Below are positions 22,759-33,945 of a DNA stretch of 64,000 nt, piece by piece. The DNA is from Spirogloea muscicola (Eukaryota > Streptophyta > Zygnematophyceae > Spirogloeales > Spirogloeaceae), in the NCBI GenBank assembly GCA_009602725.1, contig WELB01000132.1, positions 306,892 through 370,891 of the forward strand, written 5' to 3'. The stretch's first letter is position 1. The number at the start of each line of letters is the position of its first letter. The notes below the pieces were generated by a model. It saw only the letters and a list, made by a program, of their open reading frames with translations, was not told the origin of the DNA and ran no database searches. A program made the position numbers and the translations under genes.

Positions 22759-23673
22759 ATGGCCGAAAGCCGCCGCAGGGAGTTCGTGACGGGGTTCCGG
22801 AAGCGCAAGCAGCAGCGGCGGAAGGAGGCGGAGCAGCAGCGCGAGGCGCGCGACCGCCTCAAGCGCATACAGGCCCGCAAGGAGGTAAGAGGATGGCCCC
22901 CTCCCCGGTAGGTGGGCGGCGGCGCTGGCCGTGTGAGCTCGGCGTCGCGCTTTGCCATGCCTTGGAGCTCGCTGAACTCAAGCATCGCGTTGCGGGGCTT
23001 GCCTGGGACGGACTGTGCGTGGCGGCGCAGGCGAAGCGGCAGAAGGAGCTGCTGCTCCCAGCGAGAGCCGAGACCGCAGAGGCCGAGGCGAACGACGGTG
23101 AAGAAGACGGCCAGGGCGGCGCTGGTGGGGGCGACGAGGATGACGACCAAGCTGGAGCAGGTGTCGCAGGTGGGCCAACGCGCAGCCGCACGCCCTCCAG
23201 CGCACGCTCTGGCGGCACTAGCGGCGGCTGGGCCAGAAGCATCAAGTGGCATTGAGTTCCATTGGCACATTGCAGAGAATGCGGTGTCACTCTGTGCGCT
23301 TGCCTCGCCTTTGGCAGGGACGCTGGTGTACAAAGTTGGTGAGACGTCATCAATGGTCGTGACAGTGACGCCCATCGAGGCTGATGAGGCTGCCGGTAGC
23401 AGCCACGACGCAAGCAGGCCCGTGAGGGACGGAGGCACCGCCGGGGTGGCTGGAGGCCGGAGCGGTGGCGCGGTCGGCGGCGCCCCGGGTCAGGCGCCGG
23501 GGCAGCGGCGCTCGCCAAAGGCAAAGGCGGCAGCGGCAGCTGGGGGCAAGGCCAAGAAGAAGCGCGCCGCCTTGACGGCGCGTCGGCGGCCCAAGGGCTC
23601 CAAGGCGAGCGGCAGCCATGGCAAGCGCGGTAAGGGCAAGGGGCGGCCCGTACGCAAGCGCGCCAAGCGCTAG
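22759..23673 (+). CDS. NOL12/RRP17-family nucleolar protein (25S rRNA-binding)
   Basis: NOL12 in animals and Rrp17 in yeast bind pre-rRNA in the nucleolus; Rrp17 is linked to 5' exonucleolytic trimming in large-subunit assembly. Three exons, 22759-22884, 23031-23160 and 23318-23673, join in phase to 203 aa. The N-terminal signature is RRREFVTGFRKRKQQRRKEA, matching the family's RREYLTGFHKRK. A basic helix and an acidic Gly/Asp region follow. The TLVYKVGETSSMVVTVTPIE segment corresponds to the family's conserved TVTV patch. The tail is very basic (KAKKKRAALTARRRPKG and RPVRKRAKR), as expected for nucleolar targeting and RNA binding. The start is the ATG at 22759, directly before the signature. 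It is divergent from the RRF gene across the gap. Which exonuclease role applies in algae is not known. Confidence 0.8.
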
Positions 23674-24589
23674 TGCCTTGGCCCCGCTCTTCGTGACCAT
23701 ATCCTTGCCAGTGCCTTGTGCCGTATGCAGGGGTCTGTGACATTCCGGACTATCCCTGTGCCATGATGTTGAAGCTGGTGCCATTTGGGGCCAGAGCGGG
23801 CACTGATGGCAGGAACGTACTGCGTTTGCACTCTCCATGCACCGTGAGGGGCTTGGCCGCAGCCGCGTCTTAGCCATGGATGGAATGCTACGCCCCTGCC
23901 TATTCGCCTGCGCGCACTCTGGAAGCCCAGGCCTGGCAGTTGAGACGGGTTGGTGCTGGTGCGAGTGCGGCGCCAGCGTCGAACGTGCCGGCCAGATGAC
24001 AATCACGTCCAAATTGGTCGCCAGGGGCCCTTCTCCAGAAGATGGTCGACAATGGTTGCAAAGTATCTCCTGTGCTCAGGTAGTACTTCCGCGAGCTGCC
24101 AGAGTGGCGGAGAGAGGGAGGGAGAGATAGACACAGAGACAAGAGACATACAGATAGCGGAAGTGAGAGAAGGGCGGGAGGAGGGGGGAGGGGGGGGGAG
24201 AGGAGGAAGGGGAGGGGGAGGGGCCGCGAGAGCGAGAGCGAGAGCGTGAGCAAGCGAGAGTGAGGGAGAAACATGCGACTGCTGAATTTGAGGAGCTGCT
24301 ATAAAAGCCAGCCAGGTGCATACAGAGGGTGTTCATGACTATATTCGGGAGGCTGCTGATATTAAAAAAAGAGCGGCTGTGAAAGCCAGCCAGATGCATA
24401 CAGGTGTTCATGACGGAGCCACAGGCTAGACAGCCAGGGCGCTCTTAGTAACCCCGTGTCAGCAGTAGGAAGTCAGATGAGCTGAGGGGAGGAAGAGCAA
24501 CCCCGCTGCGCAAGCCAGAGGCTGCTGCAAGGGCACGACCAGCGGGGAGGGAGGGGAGGGAGGGAGCCGGGAGGGAGGCAATTGGAGGG

Positions 24590-25200
24590 CGGGGAGGCAG
24601 ATTCTGACGGCACCAACTGGACCATCTGGAAGGAGATGGTGGAGCTGGCCATGGACCACCTTGGTCTACTGGCCATTTCACATGGGACAGAGGCAGAGCC
24701 GATGTCGCAGGAGGACGACGCGGCTGCTTCGGAAGCGCTGCAGAAGTCCAGGCGGAGACTGACTAACTGCCTCTACCTTCTGAAGTGCAGCCTCAACGAT
24801 GCACAGCTGAGGCTGGTGGTGGTAGTGTGGGAAAGAAGACGCCCGCAGAGACGTGGGCGACACCGTGCAAGGAGAACAGAAATGCTTAATGCGTATAGCA
24901 TCTTGCTGAGGAGTTCCACCAGTATGGCGATGGGCCCACCAGAATCTGTATCCATCGTCTGCCCAAAGGATGCGTGAGAAGGCGCAGGAGTCAGATGCAG
25001 CAGGGCAGCCTTCTCACCGGACATGTTGGTGGCACACCTGTTTCACAGTCTTCCGGCAAGATACAATAACACCATGGAGATGCTGCAGGTTCACAAGCCA
25101 CCACTATCTTTTGACGACTGTGTAGAGCTGCTTCAAGGAGTCGAGGATCCTCAAAGACGATGGGATCGGAAAGAGTCTAAGTTAGAAGGTAATGAGCTCT
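24590..25200 (+). mobile_element. Ty1-Copia-type gag fragment, decayed
   Basis: The reading frame gives DGTNWTIWKEMVELAMDHLG and, in a shifted frame, LPARYNNTMEMLQVHKPPLS. These are the opening FDG.NW..WK motif and a later LP..Y..T segment of Copia gag (UBN2/DUF4219-type) polyproteins. A frameshift separates them. There is no nucleocapsid zinc knuckle, protease, integrase or reverse transcriptase nearby. It is a fragment, not an autonomous element. Confidence 0.7.
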
Positions 25201-25399
25201 ATGAACGTAGGGACCAGCAGCAGTTACAAACGTCCTCCCTTCTTGGAACAAGTTGTGTGCTTGGCTGTTGCTGTTACTGCTGCTGCGGCTGCAGTTCGTG
25301 TCACCAGGGCTGCTGCTGCTGCTGCTGTTCGTGCTGCTGGTGCTGCCAGGGCTGCCGCTGCTGCCACTGCTGCTGATCCCTACGTGCATAGAGCTGTTT

Positions 25400-26060
25400 T
25401 TTTACCTTCTAACCTGGACTCTTTTCGATCCCATTGTCTTTGGAAGTCTTCCTTGTAGATTCTCTACACAGTCGTCAAATGCTAGTGGTGCTTTGTGCAT
25501 CTGCAGCGTCTCCATTGTGTGATTGTATCTCGGCGGGAGACTCTGGAACAGGTGCGCCACCATCATGTCTGGAGAGACGGCTTGCCCTACTGTGTCCAAC
25601 TCCTGCTCCTTCTCACGCACTCTTTGGGCGCAGATACGATATTTGCTGGACTCATCGCCATAACGTGGAAACTTCTCCGCAAGATGCTGATGCTGATCCG
25701 CGTGTTTTCCTGTACTCCTTGCATAGTTTCGCCCACGTCGGGCGTCGTCTTTCCAATCACCAGCCTCAGCTGTGCAGCGATGAGGCTGCACTTCAGAAGG
25801 TAGAGGCAGTGAGTCTGCCTCCGCCTCTGCAGCGCTTCAGAAGCAGCCGCGTCGTCTGTCTGCAATACCGGCTCTGCCTCCGTTCCTGTAGAAGGGCCAG
25901 CAGACTAAGGTGATCCATGGCCAGTTCAACCATCGCCTTCCATATGGTCCAGTTGCTGCCGTCAAACTGCCTCAAGCCCTCGAGGCGTCCTCTGACACCA
26001 TGTAGACTTGCGCCCTCCTGGCCTTGGCTAGCCATGTGAGTGGCGAGGTGCGCCGAAGCG
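25400..26060 (-). mobile_element. Second Ty1-Copia-type gag fragment, facing the first
   Basis: The minus strand encodes GLRQFDGSNWTIWKAMVELA, then ALQRRRQTHCLYLLKCSLIA, then VAHLFQSLPPRYNHTMETLQ, with frameshifts between. It is colinear with the plus-strand fragment at 24590-25200 and clearly similar at the DNA level, so the two form an inverted pair meeting near 25390. Confidence 0.7.
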
Positions 26061-26254
26061 GGTCTCTCCGCTTCGGCGCCCGGCAGCGGCTGCAGTGGCG
26101 GCATCGCAATGCAGCGGCAGGATAGCATGCAACCCGGTTGGGATATCTGCTTGTCAAAACAAGTGGTCGCGGTGGTCCCAGCTAGGCTTGTGACTGCTGC
26201 GCCAAACGCGACCATGCACGAATCTGGCGTCTTGGCATCTCCTTCAAGTGGAGA

Positions 26255-26600
26255 GAGGGAGGGAGGGAAAGACTCTTCCAGTAGAAGAAGTGGCTCTCCC
26301 AATGGGGGCAAGGGCTGTGAGAAGCCAGCCCGAAAAGAATTGACAAGGTTCAAAGGGGCCAAAGTACGAGCTAAGCAGCGACTTCAGGGCCTGAAAATAA
26401 GGGCTCGCCGATTGAGGATAGTGAGAAGTGCGCGCCCATAGAGAAGAGGGGCTGGCAAAGCCAGCCCAAAAAAGAATGGAGAATGTCCAAAGCCAAAGAA
26501 AGAGGAGCCGGAAGAAGGACTACACTACAAAACACTGCATAGGGGCTGGAAAAAGCCAGCCCAAAAAAGAATGAACAAAGGACGAGAAGGGGCCAGGGGA
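26255..26600 (+). repeat. Dispersed modular repeat, block A then block B
   Basis: Block A (26270-26395) has GGCTCTCCCAATGGGGGCAA, the hairpin GGGCTGTGAGAAGCCAGCCC, GAATTGACAAGGTTC and AGCTAAGCAGCGACTT. Block B (26440-26600) has the tight hairpin GGCTGGC-AAA-GCCAGCC, AATGTCCAAAGCCAAAGAAA, GAGGAGCCGGA and TACACTACAAAACACTGC. Both blocks recur at 55-58 kb. Confidence 0.75.
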
Positions 26601-28383
26601 AGTACGAAGAATAACAAGCACAAAAAAGGAATGAAGCAGCTACGAAGCACTCAGTAACCCCTACTAAGCAGCCTCAGGTCAGAGAGACTGGGTTCCTTGA
26701 AGCGGGTCTCCTGGCCAGAGCCCGAGGCAGCAGCGAGGGCTCTGCCTGCACGCAGGTGCAGCGCGCGGGCCATAGACCTCTGCAGCGAGACGGCCAAGCG
26801 CAGGCGCTAGCGACTGCTGCATGGGAGTCCACCGGCTCCCCATGGAAGCGGCGGACAATGGCGTGGCGTGAGATCTGGTTGAGCAGATGGGCCAGCCCAG
26901 AAGAACGAGAGGGAGGGCCATCTTCGAGCAAGGCGCGCACGATCTCTGTAAGGAGGGAGGAAGGAAGAGAGATTGCGACTGTGGTTATTTAGAAGAGCGG
27001 CCATGAAAGCCATGCAGAGGATGTTCTTTATTATAGTAGCGGAGGCACGGGTTAGGCAAACAGGGCGCTCTTCGTCTCCTCGTGTTAACAATAGGAAGCC
27101 AGATGAGCTGGGGAGGAAGAGCAACCCCGCCGAAGAAAGGGAGGGGAGAGCTAGTGCCAAATATATCGCGGGAACGTTGGACATTACGTCAGGCTGATTC
27201 CGCGGGAGTTCTGAGTGGGAAGGGGGGAAGGCGCGCGGTGCTCATGAATTTGAAAGGGAGGCCAATTCTGGCCCTACAAATGTCCTTTTGACCGGGTAAT
27301 GAGCTGGCTAAGGGGGACACTAATATCCCCGAGTGAGCACATGCATATCGGACAAGCTATACTGAGGAGCCAAAACACCACCACGGAGCCATTAGCCTGG
27401 GCTAATGCACGACCAGCACGCTGGTGTATCGCGAGGGATGGGGCAAAGCGCGCGGGGCACATCTAATGATGGGAGGCCAGCTTGAGCCTTACCGCCGCGG
27501 AAGCGCTTGGTAGGGGCCACATCTCACCCTAGTGGCGTCGACTTGTGGTATCCATTTGCACCGACAACTTCATTCTCAGCAAGCAGCAGAAGTACTGTAT
27601 TCAAGTGTTATATGAGGCAAATCAGACTTACCCCTTCTCTATGCGTGAGGTGGACTGCAAGATCTCAATCCTGCAACTACTGATGCAGGAGTCGTAGGTC
27701 AAGACCAGCGTGCATTGCGAGTGGACACTGAACCTCAGATACTTGCCTTCTTCTGAACGCGCCTCTGAGGTGTTCGTCAGTGCCTTGGCTAAGCAGTCTA
27801 TGTATTTCACTCAGGCATGCCACTTGCAGAGTGATATTGTCAGTTTCGATGTGGAGCTTCTGTGGCACACTTCTGAGCAAGCAGCACTTGCTGCTTGCTG
27901 TTGTGAGAAAGTACACGCCAGTCCTTAACAAGTAGGATCCCATCTTGAACAGATGGCCATGTCAAGAAGAATGAAGAGCGTCAAACCGTGAGAGCCAGTA
28001 ACGATAGCATCAACTTGGTGCATGGCTCCTCCCACATAACATAGGTGTTAATACATTCCTCTGGCACTCTCGTTTCCTTGACAGATCAGCTCGAGAATAG
28101 CAGGCCAAAAATGTCAAGGCCAGGACATTTCATAAGGCACCTGCTACGTGTACCATGACGACTGGGATGACACGGCTGCCCTTGCTAGTTCTACTGCCGT
28201 GCTAGATCTCCGATGTAACTGGAATTTTAGCCTACACCGTCAGGACGGTTGGCAGGTAAATCCGCTGGTGCCTGTACCTTACATATCAAGCACTGGCCCC
28301 GGAATTTTACACTGATTTCTGTTGAGACGACCTAGAAACACTCTATGTTACCTTTGACTGACAATGCAGAAACAGATCAAGCC

Positions 28384-30342
28384 TTAATCAAATTCTTCCA
28401 CTTCCTTCTTCGTCCGCATCGCCGTGCTCAATATGACCACATCCTCTTCCTTGTCATCATCCACGTCCTTGGGTTCTTCCTCATTCTCGTCCTCGTCTTC
28501 ATCGTCCTCGTCCTCGTCCTCGTCCTCGTCCCCGCCCGAGACATCTTCGCCATCCTCGCCATCTTCGTCGTCAGCATTCTCGTAGTCTGCTTTGTCAATG
28601 CTGCGCTGGGGCAGGCTTGCAAAAAGCCCAGCCGATGGCCCCCGCCGCCTGCCTCGCGGCTCATCGATGATGTTGCTTGTGTCGATGCCCTCTAGCTCCT
28701 TGGCTGTATCCAGCCGCTTCCTCACTCCCTTCAAGTCTGCATAACAATGGCAGCCTCAAGCCAGGGGCCGCCAATATTGCAAAGATTGCCCAGTGACAAG
28801 CCACGTAACATTCTGCTTGCCCTTGACAAATACTCATGTATAGGGCTTTGTGTTGCGTTGTAGATGTGAGAGTAGACATTGAGTGTGAGTAGCTATGTAA
28901 TTATAGGTAAGCTGAGATATGAGATTCCTCGAGAATCCTCATTTCAGCTGTTGGCCAAAGTCAAGCCATTTCATCACTAAAGGTCCATTGTGGACTGGCA
29001 CCTTTCTCCGAGGCGTCAGGCGAGAGGCCTTCCTTTGCGAGCAGCTGCACGAGCTCTGCCACCAGCACACTCTCCCGCTCTGCCTCATTCGCCCGTTTCA
29101 CTCTGGAGTACACGGCCGGAGAGATCCTGCACACTCGCATGAATGCAAAGTGGTGCCAAGGAGCATTGAGTCACAACCAGCGGAGCTGCGGGCGACAGCT
29201 CTTCTGCACACCTTCTCAAGCGAGGGCGATACACAGGAGGAAGCTGCCTAGTGTAATAGAGCACGAGTCAGTGGGGCAATCTCTAAATCCTTACTTCATG
29301 CCAGCGCTTTGGAGCAAGCCCTTGAGCCGCTCAACCTCATGGCCGTACGCAGCTCTGGGTGCCGCTGGCGGCTTAGCCTGCAGGCAGCGTCAGGACCACA
29401 TTCAGGCTGCTGGCAAATCTCCCCGGTACGTTGCCGGCTATGCTATTGGTGCCAAGAAGTAGCAGCTAATCCACGAATCTTGAGTTGGCAATCAAGAGTT
29501 GTGTTGTGAACTGAAGAAGTCGTGTGTTGGCTTTAGTCTCAAAACTAGCTCAGGGTCAGACCTTGGGCTGCGGGGCTTGTCGTCGCTTTTCTGTATCTTT
29601 ACTGACGTCGGACGCTTTCCGCTTCATCGGCACTTGCTTCCTGCTTGGCAACTCGCCGTCCTTCTGCCGCCGCCGCCGCCGCTGTGGAGCCGCCGCCTCG
29701 TCCTCTTCCTCATCCTCGTCCTCGACGTCGTCCTCCCCATTCGTTTCCCCCAACTGCGCTTCTGTAATATCAACACCTGCCGACACCACAGCTGGCTCCG
29801 CATCCTCGCCCACCGTAGACCCTCTAATTCCCACGTCGCCCTCCTCGGCAGCCTCCGCCTCAACATGTCCTGCTTCCTCCGGCGGCTCCTGCTTTGCAAG
29901 AATCTGCGCAGGTCCCAGTGCTGCAACTGTTGTGGGAAGTTGCAATACCACGTTGGTATCCCAGCAGGCCCAGTTGCCGGCTTCCCACGTTAGTGGCGAC
30001 TGGGTGAGGGGCCCGCGAGCAGTGGCACCTGGTCCACGAGCTCGCCCACGAGCTGCTTGTGGGCGTCCAGGCCGCCTACGGGCAGCCCGAGGTCGTCCTC
30101 AAGGAGCCGCCGCACGGTCTTGAGCGTCAGCGACCTGCACGCAGGAAGGCGCCTCTCCCAGCCTCAGCGCCTTCCTGCAAGCTTGCAGAGGCCCTGCTAG
30201 TCCTGGGCCATCGATGCCGGCAGCTGTCAGGCTGCGCCTTGTCTGAGAGGCCAGCTTTGGCGGCCTCGTACTCCTTCTGGCGGCGCAGGTCCGCCGACCG
30301 CCGTAGCACAGCAGCACGCACACTTGCAGCGACCTCCGTCAT
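28384..30342 (-). CDS. HIRIP3/CHZ-type histone chaperone
   Basis: Proteins of this family bind H2A-H2B or H2A.Z-H2B dimers through a C-terminal CHZ motif. Exons in phase are 30342-about 30290 or 30249 (end unresolved), 30134-30029, 29903-29562, 29377-29295, 29126-29002 and 28736-28384. The second exon encodes a DEK_C-like helical segment (SLTLKTVRRLLEDDLGLPVG). The third is a very acidic linker ending in a basic run. Then come HEVERLKGLLQSAGMKIS, YSRVKRANEAERESVLVAEL and LLAKEGLSPDASEKD, and finally KGVRKRLDTAKELEGIDTSN followed by IIDEPRGRRRG, the CHZ core. A long Asp/Glu tail ends in EEFD-stop. It probably acts in the nucleus in H2A.Z handling. The first exon starts at the ATG at 30342, but no GT donor in the needed phase is visible; a GC-AG intron is the likely answer. 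Confidence 0.8.
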
Positions 30343-30648
30343 TGCAGGACTGCGTGCTGCTAGTGTTGTAAGGCTGGCAACTAGTGCAAAGTGACTGATG
30401 AGCTGATGAGCTGCACTCTAGTAACTCGGCCTTGCTTTCGAGCACGGATACAAGAAAGCTGTAGGGGCCACTACTGCTGTAGATGGCCAGCTGTGAAAGA
30501 ATGTACGAAGTGCGAGTGAGAAGAGAAAGGTTCTCTCAGAGGAACGAATGTTAAGGAAAGGCTAGGCTTCAAGGCTTAGGAGACGCGGCGTTCTGCATGC
30601 GCAGCAGGTGTGAGGATAACCCCGCACCTCCTCTCCTCGACCTTTATG

Positions 30649-30765
30649 TTTTGACCCGTGGTTTCTGAGCGGGTCAATCTACTGTAGGTTATGTAGGTCT
30701 TAAGATGTGCTTGCCTTTGTACTTGGCCATCTGGCCTTCGTTTGTTTCAAATACACGAATTTTTC
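30649..30765 (-). repeat. Inverted partner of the dispersed repeat at 6431-6545
   Basis: It carries the same landmarks in reverse order and opposite strand: TTTTGACCCG...CGGGTCAAT hairpin, CTGTAGGTTATGTAGGTCT, CTTTGTACTTGGCCAT and AAATACACGAA. Confidence 0.7.
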
Positions 30766-30939
30766 TCTCCATGAGCTACTCTGCTCTACATTTCATATAG
30801 TCCCAGTCTATTGCTGTGGTTTTGCCTGAACAATGTATTGGCTTAAGTTGGCCACCCTCTCATTGATGCGCACCGCGCCGCTGTCCCTCTTCGGTTCTTT
30901 CAGACCTTTTCAGACCTAGTCCATTCCTTTGGGGGATAG

Positions 30940-31190
30940 TTTACCGGCAGCTAGTCTGTCGGATGTGAGGCTCCTCACTCGTAACTACTAAGTGGTCCAT
31001 CCTCCCCCGTTCTGCCGTAGCCTCTTCAGGCCCCGCAGTCGCTGCTTAGCTCGTAGTTTGGCCCCTTCGAACCTTGTCAATTCTTTTCGGGCTGGCTTCT
31101 CACAGCCCTTGCCCCCATTGGGAGAGCCACTTCTTCTATTCCTTTGGGCTGGCCTCTCCCAGCCACCAGTTAATCTGGCCGCGCCGTCTT
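30940..31190 (-). repeat. Dispersed modular repeat, block A copy
   Basis: It matches the copy at 12140-12310 almost base for base over GTGGTCCATCCTCCCCC to GAGAGCCACTTCTTC. A second hairpin unit (GGGCTGG-CCTCTC-CCAGCC) follows at about 31147-31170. Confidence 0.75.
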
Positions 31191-32345
31191 GATTTTTCTT
31201 CTTTGGCTAGCTGGCTAGTCACGGCCACTGCCCTTTTGAAAAGCCCCAGCCCCTACTCTTTTCAATTTGGAGATATGAAACATCGCTCTACAGGACAGAA
31301 ACGTCACAGCACCAGCATCTGAAGCTTGCCTGCACTGATTTGGGCCTCGTCCCAACGAAGTGGAAAAGAGGCAGCCGAGTGACCCACAGTAATTAATATA
31401 GAAAGACGCTTCCAGGAGAGGGCGTTACGATTAGGACTCCTTCCTTGCTAGCTATTCCGACTTGCTCTCCTGACTAGAGGTTACCAAGAGTCCCTTTGCT
31501 GCTGTGTAAGTATTTAGCACTCCGGCTCCATCAGACCTTGTCCATTCGTTTGGGCTGGCCTCTCCCAGCCACCAATCAATCTGGCCGCGCTTTCATTTCT
31601 GTGGAGGCTGTGAGTATCCCCCCCAAATCAATGAAGAGAAGAAGAGGAGGTGGCTTTCCTAAAACTACATGCCAGCGGTGAATGGCCCTAAAAGGACGCA
31701 AGACTAGCCGCATTCAAGCCCATAAGATGCGCGAGAAGTGGTCCTTCATATTCTAGCTGCATGAAGAAGAGGCTCTGAAAGGTGTGATGGCTGTGAATTT
31801 GCAGCTGCATTGTATGAAATAGAGAAATCGAAGCAGAGGAAGTGCTTGGTGAAGCTTGGCTGTATGTCAAAATCCTACTAGTAGTCACGCCGTAAATGGA
31901 ACCAAGCGCCCAATGGTTGAGGGACTGGGTCTACGGCACTGCATATGGCAGGAGAGCATAAAGTGCCCTGCAAGCTGTCTGCTATTCCACTTTTCAACGG
32001 GGTATGTGATCCCTTCTCTCGCCTGCTAGCGTTCTTCTCGTGTAGGAGGCAGTCTGCCCCGATCCACGTTCGGTCCTCAGTGGGCTGGTCCCAGACAGCC
32101 AAGGCCCTATTCAGCTGTTCTACCTATACTGCGCTTGATACTGCAATCAAACCTCCTCTTGCTTGTTAATAATGTCTTGCACAATCATTAATAACGAGCC
32201 TGTGTCTGGGCGAACTACAGGTAGCACCTTTGCTTGCTGGCCCTTAACAACACGTCCCTATGGGCTTCACAGAGCAGTCACTTGTTGCTCTTTGATAGAA
32301 GCTCTCTTTCCCCTCTCCTAGAGTACTCTGTCGGGCCGCAGCCAA

Positions 32346-32500
32346 TGTCAGTGACCTGCCTAGCTAGCTCTTGCAGCGACATAGTGTCAGAGGAACATGA
32401 GCGGGAAACACCAGCATTGTGGCAAGTGTCAGTGAGCTGCCTAGCTAGCTCTTGCAGCCATGTAGTCAGAGGAATATAAGCGAGAGTCACCAGCATTTGC
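32346..32500. repeat. Tandem duplication, two diverged units of about 75-81 bp
   Basis: The units start at 32346 and 32427. Shared blocks are CTGCCTAGCTAGCTCTTGCAG, GTCAGAGGAA and CACCAGCATT. No ORF is conserved. Confidence 0.7.
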
Positions 32501-33122
32501 ACTTCAACTGTGGGCTCGTGTGATGCTCAGAGACGCGGCTACTTGTTAGGATCGCTGCCCGCATCGAGTGTCACGCCACATCTGACTGTCATCCCAACCT
32601 AGAGCAGCAGCACCAGCAGCCGGGCTGTCTGAGCGCCTCTGCAGCTGCTGCATGCGGGGTACTAACGAGTGCAATTTAGCCTGGCAGATCAGTGGGCTGC
32701 ATCATTGACTACCTTGATGAGGCCGTGTTTCCGGCCACTGCCAACATTGTCTACCCGTCCGTAAACTTCGCTGTTGTAGTTGCTCATGGCCATCCTTGCG
32801 CCAACTGTAAGGCATTCTAGGATTCACTGGGCGTCAGATGTCTTCGCCGCAAGCCTTGATTCAGGTTACGATTTGAGTCCTGCATTCAGCCCTTGGGTCA
32901 GCAGCACTCTCCACATGTCACTAGTGCGAAATGTTGGTAAGCAAAAATTCCCTGGCATCCCGTCTTCTTGGGAGTTAGGATCGTCTGTTTGTTAGCCCCT
33001 TCCGCATGTCACAAGCGCATTATTATTTTTTGGGTGAGCTGAACATTGCCTGGCATCCCGTCTTCTTGGGTGGTAGTGACGTCTGTGCTGCGCGTGCTCG
33101 CCTTGGGGAAATGTAGCCATTG

Positions 33123-33174
33123 CCCACCTGCTGCGAGCAGGGAGGCTGCCCACCTGCTGCGAGCAGGGAGGCGG
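33123..33174. repeat. Tandem duplication of a 26-bp unit
   Basis: The unit CCCACCTGCTGCGAGCAGGG plus six bases occurs twice in a row, differing at one position near the end. Confidence 0.8.
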
Positions 33175-33209
33175 CGCACTCCCGTGTCTGATATCCTTTA
33201 TTGGACCTT

Positions 33210-33945
33210 GTCCAGTACAAGCAGCTCCCCCTTAAAGCACTTGCCCTTGTCGAGTCGTCTGGCTTGCGCAGCGGGGTTGCTCTTCCTCCCCTCAGCTCAT
33301 CTGACTTCCTGCTGCTGACACGTGGGTACCAAGAGCGCCTGGTCTGCCTAGCCTGGTGGCTCCGTCATGAACACCTGTAAGCATCTGGCTGCTCTTACAG
33401 CCGCATTGGGAGAGCCACTTCTTATTCTTACAGCCGCTTTCAAATTCAGCAGCCGCATTCTTCTTTCATTTGGGCTGGCCTTCCACGAGCCGTCGCGGCT
33501 TTTGTTTCTATGGGCTGGCCTCTCACAGCCATCGCCCTCTACTGGAAGCGTCTTTGGCTGTTTTTCTCTCCGGGCTGGCCTCTCACAGCCATCGCCGTCT
33601 ACTGGAAGCGTCTTGCTTCCATGTCGCCGGGTCCCTCGCCCAAGTTTACCGGATGCGCCTGGCCGTCTCTTTGCAGCGGTCCCTAGCTTTTGCGGTCCAC
33701 TTGCGCGCAGGCCGCGCTCTGGCGGCGGCCTCCGGCTTCCGTCAGGGCGACGTCTTTCCGCCTGCTAGCTACTCAGACTTGCATCTGCTGACGAGAGGTT
33801 ACTGAGAGTTCGCTTACTGCTGTCTCAGTCCTTAGCACTCCGACTCCTTCAGACGCTGTCCATTCTTTTGGGCTGGCCTCTCCCAGCCACCAGTTAATCT
33901 GGCCGCGCTTGCTCTCTTCCAGTGAGAGGCCAGCCCAGGAGAAAG
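33210..33945 (-). repeat. Dispersed modular repeat cluster (several units)
   Basis: It contains a unit shared with 24400-24540 and 27000-27130 (GCGGGGTTGCTCTTCC, CTGCTGACACG), two tandem hairpin units (GGGCTGGCCTCTCACAGCC followed by CTACTGGAAGCGTCTT at 33507-33614), the 50-codon ORF at 33653-33805, and a further hairpin unit at 33870-33930. Confidence 0.7.
33653..33805 (+). other. Repeat-borne 50-codon ORF with conserved frame
   Basis: The ORF begins MRLAVSLQRSLAFAVHLRAG and ends DLHLLTRGY-stop. A copy on the minus strand at 57469-57317 has exactly the same length. Other copies at about 26.7 kb, 56.3 kb, 59.2 kb and 59.7 kb keep much of the same frame, with a lost start, a lost stop or an indel. 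I do not recognise the peptide. Whether it is expressed is unknown. Confidence 0.45.

Larger units (their letters stand above)
23674..28383. other. Repeat-rich intergenic block with Copia gag remnants
   Basis: No host gene is supported. 23674-24100 is unassigned. 24105-24275 is a purine-rich GAGA/GGGA tract. 24300-24560 and 26255-27140 hold copies of the dispersed modular repeat. 24590-26060 holds two facing Copia gag fragments around a GCT/CTG-rich centre (25290-25385). 27150-28383 shows nothing I can identify; it includes the probable 3' flank of the histone chaperone gene. Confidence 0.55.

Noticed and set aside
25290-25385. Cys-rich translation (CCCYCCCGC...) in a GCT/CTG repeat.
   Set aside because: It is a triplet-repeat artefact between two gag fragments, not a metallothionein.
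25988-26010. TGGTGTCAGAGG on the minus strand, resembling a Copia primer-binding site (initiator-tRNA complement).
   Set aside because: It lies inside the open gag reading frame (HGVRGRLEG) with no LTR end or leader, and has mismatches to the usual site.
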